A stretch of 9,824 nt of DNA from positions 1-9,824 of the forward strand of contig JACMRO010000367.1 of the NCBI GenBank assembly GCA_014376425.1, in the 5' to 3' direction. Every line of letters starts with the position of its first letter. The stretch's first letter is position 1. This DNA is from Rubritepida sp. (GTDB lineage Bacteria > Pseudomonadota > Alphaproteobacteria > Acetobacterales > Acetobacteraceae). The notes beneath the pieces were generated by a model. The model searched no databases. It had not been told where the DNA came from and saw only the letters and a list, made by a program, of their open reading frames with translations. Below, piece after piece: positions 1-6,035 of this stretch. A program made the translations under genes and the position numbers.

Positions 1-341
1 CGGTCACCGGCCGCCGTGGCCTTTACGCCGGTGTCGCCATGCGACTGGGCGCCACCGTCTGGCTGCAGATCGGCGGCATCGCCGTCGTTGTCATCAGCGA
101 GCGTGCGCAATGCGCCGATCCGGCCTTTTTTGAGCATCTGGGCATCGACCTCGCCACCATGCGGGCCGTGGTGGTGAAGTCGCGCGGGCATTTCCGTGCC
201 GGCTTCGATGAATTCTTTCCGCATGAGGCGATCATCGAGGTCGATGGCCCTGGCCTCACCTCGCCCATCTTCTCGCGCTTCGACTGGAAACATCTGCCGC
301 GGCCGCTGCTGCCGCTGGATACGGAGGCCACCTGGCCATGA
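1..341 (+). CDS. M81 family metallopeptidase (MlrC-type), C-terminal part
   Basis: The reading frame enters from the left edge (first full codon at 3) and ends at TGA 339-341, giving 112 visible residues. The sequence matches the C-terminal (MlrC_C) domain of M81 peptidases: a GLYAGVAMRLG stretch, then a 'VVISERAQCADPAFFEHLGID' region paraphrased here as V-V-I-S-x-R-x-Q followed by FFEHLGID, then VVVKSRGHFRAGF and a VDGPGLTSP segment. Family members are zinc hydrolases named after microcystinase C. Many occur in catabolic operons and probably cleave small amide or peptide substrates. The zinc ligands lie in the missing N-terminal part, so activity cannot be judged from this window. ATG codons inside the visible part are internal, not starts. 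The stop overlaps the next start as ATGA, so the peptidase is coupled to the downstream D-amino-acid enzyme. The family is clear; the substrate is unknown. Confidence 0.88.
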   Translation, partial: VTGRRGLYAGVAMRLGATVWLQIGGIAVVVISERAQCADPAFFEHLGIDLATMRAVVVKSRGHFRAGFDEFFPHEAIIEVDGPGLTSPIFSRFDWKHLPRPLLPLDTEATWP

Positions 342-1408
342 CGCTCGACGATCTGCCCACCCCCTGCCTGGTGCTCGATCTGGGTATCCTCAGGCGCAAC
401 CTGGCGCACATGCAGGGCGCAGTCGCCCGCCACCCCGGCGTAGTGCTCCGGCCGCACATGAAAACCGCCAAGAGCATCGAGGTCGCAAAGCTGGCGGCAC
501 CCGGCTTCGGCCCGATCACCGTCTCCACCCTGGCGGAGGCGCAGTATTTCGCCGATGCCGGCTGGCGCGATCAGATCTACGCGGTCGGCATAACGCCGCA
601 GAAGCTGGAGCGCGCCGCCGCGCTGGGCTGCAAGGTGATCACGGACGATCCCGAAGCGGCCGCCGCCATCGCGGCGCACCCCGGGCCGCTGCGCGCCCTG
701 GTCGAGATCGACGTGGGCGAAGGCCGTGGCGGCGTGCCGCCGAGCCAGGCGCTGGCCATCGCGCGCATCCTGGGGCCCAGGCTTGCCGGCATCTTCACCC
801 ATGCCGGCCATTCCTATGCCGGACGCAGCACGGCCGAGATGCGCGGTATCGCCGAACAGGAGCGCGCCGGCGCCGATGCGGCCGCCCAGGCGCTGCGCGA
901 TGCCGGGCTGGCGGTGGAGATCGTCTCCCTCGGTTCATCCCCGACCGCGCTGCATGCGGAAAGCCTTGCCGGCATCACCGAGGTTCGCGCCGGCGTCTAC
1001 ATGTTCGGCGACCTGTTCCAGGCGCAACTGGGCACACATGGGCTGGGCGACATCGCGATGACGGTGCTGGCCAGCGTCATCGGCCGCAAGCCGGCGCACC
1101 AGGCCGTGCTGATCGATGCCGGCGGGTTGGCCATGAGCAAGGACCGCAGCACCGCCGCCGCGCCGGTGGATTACGGCTTCGGCCTGATCCTGGACATCGA
1201 CGGCAAGCCCAGCTTCGGCCAGGCCATCCTGACCCGTACGCATCAGGAGCATGGCGAGGTCTCGCCGGCACCATCGCTAGCCATCGGCGCCCGGGTGCGC
1301 GTGGCGCCCAACCACACCTGCATGACGGCCGCAGCGCATCGCTGCTATCATGTGGTCGATGGCAGCCGCGAGGTGATCGGCGTGTGGGACAGGGTGAACG
1401 GATGGTAG
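338..1408 (+). CDS. DSD1-family PLP enzyme (D-serine dehydratase / D-threonine aldolase type)
   Basis: This is a 356-residue fold-type III PLP enzyme with an alanine-racemase-like N-terminal barrel and a D-ser_dehydrat C-terminal domain. The N-terminus DLPTPCLVLD and the RPHMKTAKS motif place the Schiff-base lysine at K42. The metal site near the C-terminus reads PNHTC, giving H326 and C328. A His-x-Cys pair is the zinc site described for eukaryotic-type D-serine dehydratase, whereas D-threonine aldolases and 3-hydroxyaspartate aldolases usually have His-x-Asp, so a dehydratase-like lyase acting on a D-beta-hydroxy amino acid is favoured. The protein is cytosolic, with no signal peptide. The ATG at 338 overlaps the peptidase stop and has GGAGG 10 bases upstream. 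The 3' end overlaps the next gene by 7 bases. The family assignment is firm; the exact substrate is inference. Confidence 0.9.
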   Translation: MTLDDLPTPCLVLDLGILRRNLAHMQGAVARHPGVVLRPHMKTAKSIEVAKLAAPGFGPITVSTLAEAQYFADAGWRDQIYAVGITPQKLERAAALGCKVITDDPEAAAAIAAHPGPLRALVEIDVGEGRGGVPPSQALAIARILGPRLAGIFTHAGHSYAGRSTAEMRGIAEQERAGADAAAQALRDAGLAVEIVSLGSSPTALHAESLAGITEVRAGVYMFGDLFQAQLGTHGLGDIAMTVLASVIGRKPAHQAVLIDAGGLAMSKDRSTAAAPVDYGFGLILDIDGKPSFGQAILTRTHQEHGEVSPAPSLAIGARVRVAPNHTCMTAAAHRCYHVVDGSREVIGVWDRVNGW

Positions 1409-1815
1409 CCCCGCGATACGCCGACTGGGCGGCGCTGCGGGCCGCGGAATCCGCCCGCATCCTGGCCGCATGTTCGGCCTGCGGGGCCTGCTTCGAAGCC
1501 TGCCCGATGATCGCCTACGTGCCCGACGCGCAGGGCGCCGCAGCCAGTGACACCGTGCGCGGCGTGCTGTCGCTGCTGCAGGGCGGCCAGGGCGATGCTG
1601 CTGCCCGCGGCTGGGTCGCCGCCTGCACTCGCAGCGCCGTCTGCATTCCCGCCTGCCCCGAGGCGGTGGACCCCATGCTGATGCTGCGCCTGGCCAAGTT
1701 CAACGCGCAGGAGAGCGGCGTCATTCCGCCGCGCGACGCGCGGGACGCGATGGCGCGGGTCAAGGCCTTTGCCCGGTTGGGCTTTACCGAAGCTGAACAG
1801 AAGGACTGGCTATGA
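1402..1815 (+). CDS. Small (4Fe-4S) ferredoxin-like protein, HdrC/GlcF N-terminal type
   Basis: This 137-residue soluble protein has two cysteine clusters. The first is a complete CSACGACFEACP motif (C24, C27, C30, C34) expected to bind a [4Fe-4S] cluster. The second, CTRSAVCIPACP (C75, C81, C85), has serine (S78) where the second cysteine is normally found, so it may hold a [3Fe-4S] or Ser-ligated cluster. The layout matches the ferredoxin module of heterodisulfide reductase HdrC and of the GlcF/LldE subunits that carry electrons from FAD-linked oxidases. The start ATG at 1402 lies inside the preceding gene (ATGGTAG overlap) with AGGG 7 bases upstream. The same frame stays open back to 196, but that extension is antifunctional Arg/Pro-rich shadow sequence over the PLP enzyme. 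The stop overlaps the next ATG (ATGA), so the two Fe-S proteins should be made in equal amounts and probably form a complex. Confidence 0.85.
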   Translation: MVAPRYADWAALRAAESARILAACSACGACFEACPMIAYVPDAQGAAASDTVRGVLSLLQGGQGDAAARGWVAACTRSAVCIPACPEAVDPMLMLRLAKFNAQESGVIPPRDARDAMARVKAFARLGFTEAEQKDWL

Positions 1816-2627
1816 CGGACGCCCTGTTCTGGTACGGCTGCAACATGACCCGGCATGCTGAGATCATTCGCCTGGGCACCCGCATGCTGCAGGCGGTAGG
1901 AGTGGGTGCCCAACCCGTCGGCGGCCCCGCGGCCTGCTGCGGCAGCCCCAAGGAATCCACGCCACGCATCGCCGAGGGCATGGCCAACCGAACCATGCAG
2001 CGCTTCAATCAAAGCGGCGCCGCGCAGGTCATCACCTGGTGCCCAACCTGCCACATGAACCTTGACGACTTCATGGGCGCCACCCAGGGCAAGCAGGCCG
2101 ACAGCGCGCACCTGGCACAGGTGCTGTGGGACCGGCGGCAGGAACTCGCGCCGCTGCTGACACAGCAGGTAGGCGCGCGGGTGGTCATCGACCTGCATAT
2201 GGGCAACGGCACGGGGGTGAATCAGGCAGTGCCCGGATTGCTCCGGCTCATTCCCGGGTTGGAGGTGATGGATCACCCCTACCGCGCGCCAAGCTACATG
2301 TGCTTCGGCCTGGCCAGCATTCCCGGCGCGCTCGAGGACGCACGCGCCAACATGCTGGCGGCGATGGAGCAGACTGGCGCCGACACGCTGGTCACCATTT
2401 TTCACTCGTGCCACCGCGAATTGGTGGGGCTGGAACGCCACGCCGGCATCCGCGTGCTGAACTGGGTGCATCTGCTGGCCGAGAGCCTGGGCTGGCCCTA
2501 CCAGGATGAGTACAAGGCCTGGCGCAACAGCACCGACCCGGAAGCCGCCATCGGCGCCGAGCGCATCGCCGCGGCGGGCGAGGATGCGGTGCGGCGGCTG
2601 GTGCTGCCGGAGCTCAGGCGCCCCTGA
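1812..2627 (+). CDS. CCG-domain heterodisulfide reductase-related Fe-S protein (HdrB/GlcF-like)
   Basis: This 271-residue protein has a CCG domain. The N-terminal repeat is intact: C10 in WYGCNMTRH, C42-C43-G in ACCGSPKES, and C77/C80 in WCPTCHMNLD, i.e. C-x31-CC-x33-CxxC. Such repeats bind a non-cubane [4Fe-4S] cluster in HdrB and occur in GlcF, LldE and related subunits. The C-terminal repeat is degenerate: the first cysteine is absent (DLHMGNGTG), only C164 remains of the CC pair (SYMCFGL), and only C200 of the CxxC (FHSCHREL). The protein is cytosolic and has no membrane segment. The ATG at 1812 overlaps the preceding stop, with AAGGA 6 bases upstream. It probably works with the preceding ferredoxin as an electron-transfer pair for a flavin dehydrogenase. 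It is the last gene of the operon, and its TGA abuts the stop of the converging gene. Confidence 0.87.
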   Translation: MTDALFWYGCNMTRHAEIIRLGTRMLQAVGVGAQPVGGPAACCGSPKESTPRIAEGMANRTMQRFNQSGAAQVITWCPTCHMNLDDFMGATQGKQADSAHLAQVLWDRRQELAPLLTQQVGARVVIDLHMGNGTGVNQAVPGLLRLIPGLEVMDHPYRAPSYMCFGLASIPGALEDARANMLAAMEQTGADTLVTIFHSCHRELVGLERHAGIRVLNWVHLLAESLGWPYQDEYKAWRNSTDPEAAIGAERIAAAGEDAVRRLVLPELRRP

Positions 2628-2954
2628 TCAGCGTTCGTCGCGGGCCGCGTCGCGCGTTGCGATCATCGCGGCCAGGGTCAGCGCCGCCTGCTTCACCGCC
2701 GCCGGCTCGCTGGCGTCGGCATCGGAAACGCGCTCCTCGGCATCGGCCACCCCCGCGTCGAGCTGATCGCGCAGTTCGGACAGCTGTTCGGCCACCGCCT
2801 CGGGGTCGGCATCCGGGGCGGGACGCCATTCGGCGATGATGGCGCTAGCCTCGCGCGCCATGCGGGCGGGCGCCGCACCCTTCCCCACCAGTTCGAGCAA
2901 GCGCTTCAACGCGACATCCACCGGGCGGACGGCACGTTTGCGGGCTGCGGCCAT
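2628..2954 (-). CDS. Hypothetical 108-residue helical protein, last gene of the tup operon
   Basis: I do not recognise the family. The 108-residue protein has a basic N-terminus (MAAARKRAVR), a probable helical segment around residues 11-44 ending in AIIAEWRP, an acidic Glu/Asp-rich helical stretch around 48-83 (PEAVAEQLSELRDQLD with heptad-like spacing, possibly coiled coil), and an Ala-rich C-terminal helix. There is no signal peptide, membrane segment or cysteine, so it is probably a small cytosolic protein. Its ATG follows the tupA stop directly (TAG-ATG, no gap), with only a distant GGAG, which points to translation by coupling to tupA. Its stop abuts the stop of the converging Fe-S gene. 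The coding call rests on the operon position and on a composition that makes a sensible soluble protein. The competing + strand frames here are Arg/Pro-rich shadows. A role in tungstate handling is only a guess from position. Confidence 0.68.
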   Translation of the reverse strand: MAAARKRAVRPVDVALKRLLELVGKGAAPARMAREASAIIAEWRPAPDADPEAVAEQLSELRDQLDAGVADAEERVSDADASEPAAVKQAALTLAAMIATRDAARDER

Positions 2955-3779
2955 CTACGAAACGGGCTCCGGTTGGCGAGCGTTGGGAAAGAACAGCTGT
3001 TCACCGCCGATGCGATACCCGGCGATGGCCTGCTGCCCGGCGTCGGACAACAGCCAGTCGATGAAGACCTGGCCTTCGGCCGCACGGATATGCGGGTGGC
3101 GGGCCGGGTTCACCAGCATCACGCCGTACTGGTTGAACAGCCGTTCCTCGCCTTCGACAAGGATGCGCAGCGCCTGACGGTTGCGAAAGGCGATCCAGGT
3201 ACCGCGGTCGCTGAGGATGTAGGCATCCTGGGCGGCGGCGGTGTTCAGCGCTGGGCCCATGCCTTGGCCGACCTCGCGATACCAGTTGCCACGTCCCATT
3301 GTGGGGTCGAGCCCCGCCAGCCGCCAAAGCCGCAACTCGGCGGCGTGGGTGCCGGAACGGTCGCCGCGCGAGACGAAGCCGGCCCGCTTCGTCGCTATGC
3401 GGCGCAGCGCCTCGCTGGCATCGCTCAGGCCCGCGATGGCGGCCGGGTCGGTCGCCGGGCCCACCAGGACAAAGTCGTTGAACATGACGTGCCGGCGGGG
3501 GCCGCCGAAGCCCGCGGCGACGAATGCCTCCTCCGCCGGCCGGTCGTGCACCAGCACCACATCCGCATCGCCACGGCGGCCGACATCCAGCGCCTGGCCG
3601 GTGCCGGGCGCGATTACCCGCGCAGCGATGCCGGTGGCATCGCGAAAAGACGGAAGGATGTGGCTGAACAACCCCGACTGCTCGGTGCTGGTGGTGCTCG
3701 CGATGGTGATGCTGCTGGACTGCGCCCGGGCCGGCAGCGCAAGCAGCAGCGGCAGCGCACGTCGTGAAAGTGCAATCAC
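2955..3779 (-). CDS. tupA: Tungstate ABC transporter substrate-binding protein TupA
   Basis: This 274-residue periplasmic binding protein has a short Sec-type signal peptide (residues 1 to about 19, with RR at 6-7, a Leu-rich core and ALPARA before the likely cut). The mature part opens with ASTTSTEQSGLF (TTST at 29-32), followed by APGTGQALDVGRRGDADVVLVHDR-type sequence around 58-80 and RGDRSGTH at 138-145. These are hallmark oxyanion-binding elements of TupA proteins; the arginine of the RGD-x-SGT loop corresponds to the one linked to tungstate selectivity. The protein delivers tungstate to the TupB permease. The GTG start at 3779 overlaps the tupC stop (GTGA) and has GGAGAA 8 bases upstream, which decides the start. 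Gene order here is permease-ATPase-binding protein, the reverse of the classical tupA-first arrangement. Tungstate specificity over molybdate is inferred from family motifs. Confidence 0.92.
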   Translation of the reverse strand: MIALSRRALPLLLALPARAQSSSITIASTTSTEQSGLFSHILPSFRDATGIAARVIAPGTGQALDVGRRGDADVVLVHDRPAEEAFVAAGFGGPRRHVMFNDFVLVGPATDPAAIAGLSDASEALRRIATKRAGFVSRGDRSGTHAAELRLWRLAGLDPTMGRGNWYREVGQGMGPALNTAAAQDAYILSDRGTWIAFRNRQALRILVEGEERLFNQYGVMLVNPARHPHIRAAEGQVFIDWLLSDAGQQAIAGYRIGGEQLFFPNARQPEPVS

Positions 3780-4489
3780 CAGAGCAATTCTCCGTTCAAA
3801 AACGCCGCGGCCTGAGGCGTCGAGGGGGCCTGGAAGAATTGCGGCGCTGCCGCATGCTCACAGACGCGGCCCTGGTGCAGGAAAATTACCTCGCCCGCTA
3901 GCCGACGGGCCTGGCCCAGGTCATGCGTGCTCATAATGATTTTGCAGCCCTGGCGGGAGATGGTCTGGATGATGTATTCCGCGGCCGCGGTGGCTGCCGG
4001 GTCCAGGCTGGCGCATGGCTCGTCGAGGAAAAGAACCTCAGGCCGCAGCGCGGCCGCACGGGCCAGGGCGAGGCGCTGCTGCTCACCGCCTGAGAGCCGG
4101 CGGGCCGGGCGGTCCGCCAGATCGGTCAGGCCGACCAGCGCCAACGCCTCAGCCACGCGCAGCCCGCGATCGGCGGCAGGGATCCCGGCCAGGGGGAGCG
4201 GGAAGGCGGCGTTGGCGCGGACGGAGCGGCGCAGCAGAACCGGGCGTTGGAAGACCATGGCGGCACGCGGCGCGGCGCGGCCCTGCCACCGCACCCACCC
4301 CGCGCCTGGCTGCAGCAGCCCATGCAGCAGTCGCAGCAATAGGCTCTTACCCGCGCCGTTGGGCCCGATGATGAGGGTGGGCGGGCCTGCCTCCAGGACC
4401 AGGTCGATTTCGCGCAACAGCGCGGTTCCTCCGGCCGAAAAGCCCAGCCCTCTGGCCACCAGGGGCAATGCCGTTTCGGGCATGCGCAT
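3776..4489 (-). CDS. tupC: Tungstate ABC transporter ATP-binding protein TupC
   Basis: This 237-residue ABC ATPase energises tungstate import from the cytoplasmic face of the membrane. Motifs in order: Walker A GPNGAGKS (42-49), Q-loop FQ (80-81), signature LSGGEQQR (132-139), Walker B VLFLDEP (152-158) and the switch histidine in STHD (H189). The first strand is preceded by the short VARGLGFSAGG lead typical of TupC/WtpC-like subunits. There is no C-terminal TOBE/Mop domain of the ModC kind, consistent with the Tup subfamily. The ATG at 4489 directly follows the permease stop (TAG-ATG) with AGGG just upstream. A second in-frame ATG two codons later (MPETALP) is equally possible. The stop overlaps the tupA GTG by 4 bases. 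Assignment as TupC rather than a generic ATPase relies on the TupA and TupB neighbours. Confidence 0.92.
   Translation of the reverse strand: MRMPETALPLVARGLGFSAGGTALLREIDLVLEAGPPTLIIGPNGAGKSLLLRLLHGLLQPGAGWVRWQGRAAPRAAMVFQRPVLLRRSVRANAAFPLPLAGIPAADRGLRVAEALALVGLTDLADRPARRLSGGEQQRLALARAAALRPEVLFLDEPCASLDPAATAAAEYIIQTISRQGCKIIMSTHDLGQARRLAGEVIFLHQGRVCEHAAAPQFFQAPSTPQAAAFLNGELLW
3788..3793 (-). promoter_or_regulatory. Ribosome binding site fixing the GTG start of tupA
   Basis: The - strand reads GGAGAA, followed by an 8-base spacer and GTG. It lies inside the 3' end of tupC and supports the GTG as the true start rather than an internal codon. No upstream ATG would give a better signal peptide. 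Confidence 0.7.
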
Positions 4490-5194
4490 CTAGCCCTGCC
4501 GCCTCTGCGCGAGGTCACGCAGCAGCTGCGCCGCAGCGTTCACCGCCAGCACGATGGTCATGAGGACCATCCCCAGTGCCAGGGCCAGCGGCAGGTCACC
4601 CTTGCTGGTCTCCAGCGCGATGGCGGTGGTCATCACCCTCGTATGGCCCTCGATGTTGCCACCCACGATCATCACCGCGCCGACCTCGGCACTGGCGCGG
4701 CCGAAGCCGGCCAGCAGAACCGTCAACAGGCTAAAGCGGCCATCCCAAAGCAATGTGGGCACGGCCAAGCGTGGGGTGGCGCCGAACGATCGCAGCTGCT
4801 CGCCATATTCTTCCCAAAGTCCCTCCAGCACCTCACGCGACAGGGTGGCGAGGATGGGGGTGATGAGGACGACCTGCGCCACAACCATAGCGCCGGGGCT
4901 GAACAGCAACCCCCAGCCACCCAGCGGGCCAGAACGGGACAGCAGGAGGTAGACGAGCAACCCCACCACCACCGGCGGCAGCCCCATCAAGGCATTGCCG
5001 GCGATGATCAGCGGCCGCCGGCCCGGGAACCGGGCCACCGCCAGGAAGGCACCCAGCGGCAGGCCGACCAAGGCGGCCAGTGCCACCGCCAGAAAACTGA
5101 CCTGCAGCGACAGGGTGACGATGCTCAAGACGGCCCGATCGCCTTCCGTGATCAGGCCGAAGGCGGCGGCGAGGGCAGTGGCGATGTCAGGCAC
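4490..5194 (-). CDS. tupB: Tungstate ABC transporter permease TupB
   Basis: This inner-membrane permease is 234 residues from the chosen start. Hydrophobic segments lie near residues 22-54, 61-86, 100-119, 154-177 and 203-225. The cytoplasmic EAA-type loop, which contacts the ATPase, reads YGEQLRSFGATPRLAV (130-145). The stretch GFGRASAEVGAVMIVGGN (163-180), followed by HTRVMTTAIALETSKGD, is highly typical of TupB. Two starts are possible: GTG at 5194, or a TTG at 5254 overlapping the phaB stop, which adds 20 residues. GTG is preferred because it gives the usual family length ahead of the first membrane segment, whereas the extra 20 residues are Arg-rich and unlike a permease N-terminus. However, a hairpin rather than a clear Shine-Dalgarno site precedes the GTG. 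The gene ends flush against tupC. No dedicated promoter was seen between phaB and this gene. Confidence 0.9.
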   Translation of the reverse strand: MPDIATALAAAFGLITEGDRAVLSIVTLSLQVSFLAVALAALVGLPLGAFLAVARFPGRRPLIIAGNALMGLPPVVVGLLVYLLLSRSGPLGGWGLLFSPGAMVVAQVVLITPILATLSREVLEGLWEEYGEQLRSFGATPRLAVPTLLWDGRFSLLTVLLAGFGRASAEVGAVMIVGGNIEGHTRVMTTAIALETSKGDLPLALALGMVLMTIVLAVNAAAQLLRDLAQRRQG

Positions 5195-5198
5195 GGTG

Positions 5199-5212
5199 GC
5201 GGGGTGCCCCGC
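5199..5212 (-). promoter_or_regulatory. GC hairpin immediately upstream of the tupB GTG start
   Basis: The - strand transcript reads GCGGGGCACCCCGC, which can form a 5-base-pair all-GC stem (GCGGG/CCCGC) with a 4-base loop. It begins 4 bases before the GTG at 5194, where a ribosome binding site would sit. It may simply be high-GC chance, or it may limit tupB initiation unless ribosomes arrive from phaB. No T-tract follows, so it is not a terminator. Confidence 0.35.
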
Positions 5213-5250
5213 GCGCCGCCCCCGGTCAAGCCGCCGCCCGGCCTGCTGCC

Positions 5251-5976
5251 TCAATACATATGTTGACCGCCGTTAATCGACAGCGTCGAACCGGTAATGA
5301 AATCGGCTTCGTCGGCGGTCAGGAAGACCACGCCACGGGCAATATCCTCGGCCGTGCCCAGCCGGCCGCGTGGGATACGCGCGATGATCTTCTCCAAAAC
5401 TTCGGGCGGCACCGCGCGTACCATCTCGGTGTCGACATAACCGGGCGCGATGGCATTGACCGTGATCTGGTTGCGCGCGCCCTCCTGCGCCAGCGCCTTA
5501 GTGAAGCCGTGGATGCCCGATTTGGCCGCCGCGTAGTTCACCTGGCCCAACTGCCCAGCCTGCCCGTTGACTGAGCCGATGTTAACGATGCGGCCGAATT
5601 TTGCCGCCGCCATGCTGTCCCACACCGCCTTGCAGGTGTTGTAGCAGCTGCCAAGGTTGGTATCGATGACGTCGTCCCACATCTGCCGGGTCAGCTTGCG
5701 CATCATCGCGTCGCGGGTGATGCCGGCGTTGTTCACGAGGATTTCGATGGCGCCGTGTTCCTCGGTGATCCTGGCAACTGCGGCGGTGACGGCGGCGAAG
5801 TCACCCACGTCGAATTTGTAGCAGGGGATTGCGGTCCGCTCGGTGAAGGCGGCTGCCGCGGCCTCATTACCGGCGTAGCTCGCAATCACCTTCCGACCTG
5901 CCGCCTGGAGCCCCTCGCTGATCGCCGCGCCGATGCCGCGCTGCCCACCCGTCACCAATGCTACCCGTGCTGTCAT
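5251..5976 (-). CDS. phaB: Acetoacetyl-CoA reductase PhaB (SDR family)
   Basis: This 241-residue short-chain dehydrogenase reduces acetoacetyl-CoA to (R)-3-hydroxybutyryl-CoA, the monomer for polyhydroxybutyrate synthesis, normally with NADPH. The cofactor loop TGGQRGIG is at 10-16, NNAG at 82-85 and the catalytic triad S135, Y148, K152 (NIGSVNGQAGQLGQVNYAAAKSG region). Family hallmarks include the AGITRDAMMRKL segment (84-95), NAIAPGYVDTEMV and the terminal SINGGQHMY. PhaB-type reductases end in exactly this manner, which separates them from FabG. The ATG at 5976 is chosen because AGGGAA lies 8 bases upstream and the protein then starts MTARVALVTGG, as PhaB proteins do. An ATG at 6039 that overlaps the sapC-family stop would add 21 atypical residues. 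No thiolase or PHA synthase is adjacent. Confidence 0.92.
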   Translation of the reverse strand: MTARVALVTGGQRGIGAAISEGLQAAGRKVIASYAGNEAAAAAFTERTAIPCYKFDVGDFAAVTAAVARITEEHGAIEILVNNAGITRDAMMRKLTRQMWDDVIDTNLGSCYNTCKAVWDSMAAAKFGRIVNIGSVNGQAGQLGQVNYAAAKSGIHGFTKALAQEGARNQITVNAIAPGYVDTEMVRAVPPEVLEKIIARIPRGRLGTAEDIARGVVFLTADEADFITGSTLSINGGQHMY

Positions 5977-5984
5977 TTTCGTTC

Positions 5985-5990
5985 TTCCCT
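5985..5990 (-). promoter_or_regulatory. Ribosome binding site fixing the phaB start
   Basis: AGGGAA on the - strand lies 8 bases before the ATG at 5976. The same AGGGAA word stands before the upstream sapC-family gene. It favours the 5976 start over the in-frame ATG at 6039. Confidence 0.65.
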
Positions 5991-6035
5991 GAATCTTCCC
6001 CGCCAACCCATTGTTCGGCGAAGCGGGCACGGCCA

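Noticed and set aside
196..1401. Long upstream extension of the ferredoxin-like frame, giving an apparent 539-residue protein
   Set aside because: The extension is Arg/Pro/Gly-rich frame-shadow sequence over the well-supported PLP enzyme. The recognisable Fe-S protein starts at ATG 1402 with its own ribosome site.
1515..2471. 318-residue open frame on the - strand
   Set aside because: It lies wholly opposite the two Fe-S genes, whose cysteine motifs are clear. Its composition is typical of a high-GC antisense shadow, and no family is recognisable.
2973..3767. 264-residue open frame on the + strand
   Set aside because: It is antisense to tupA, which has a signal peptide and hallmark motifs. 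The open frame reflects GC-rich third positions.
4643..5266. 207-residue + strand open frame rich in Gln and His
   Set aside because: It is the antisense of the tupB membrane segments and has no supporting motif.
6001..6020. Hairpin CGCC-GA..TT-GGCG between the sapC-family gene and phaB, considered as a terminator
   Set aside because: The stem is short with mismatches and no T-tract follows. The gap is only 59 bases and phaB probably depends on read-through.
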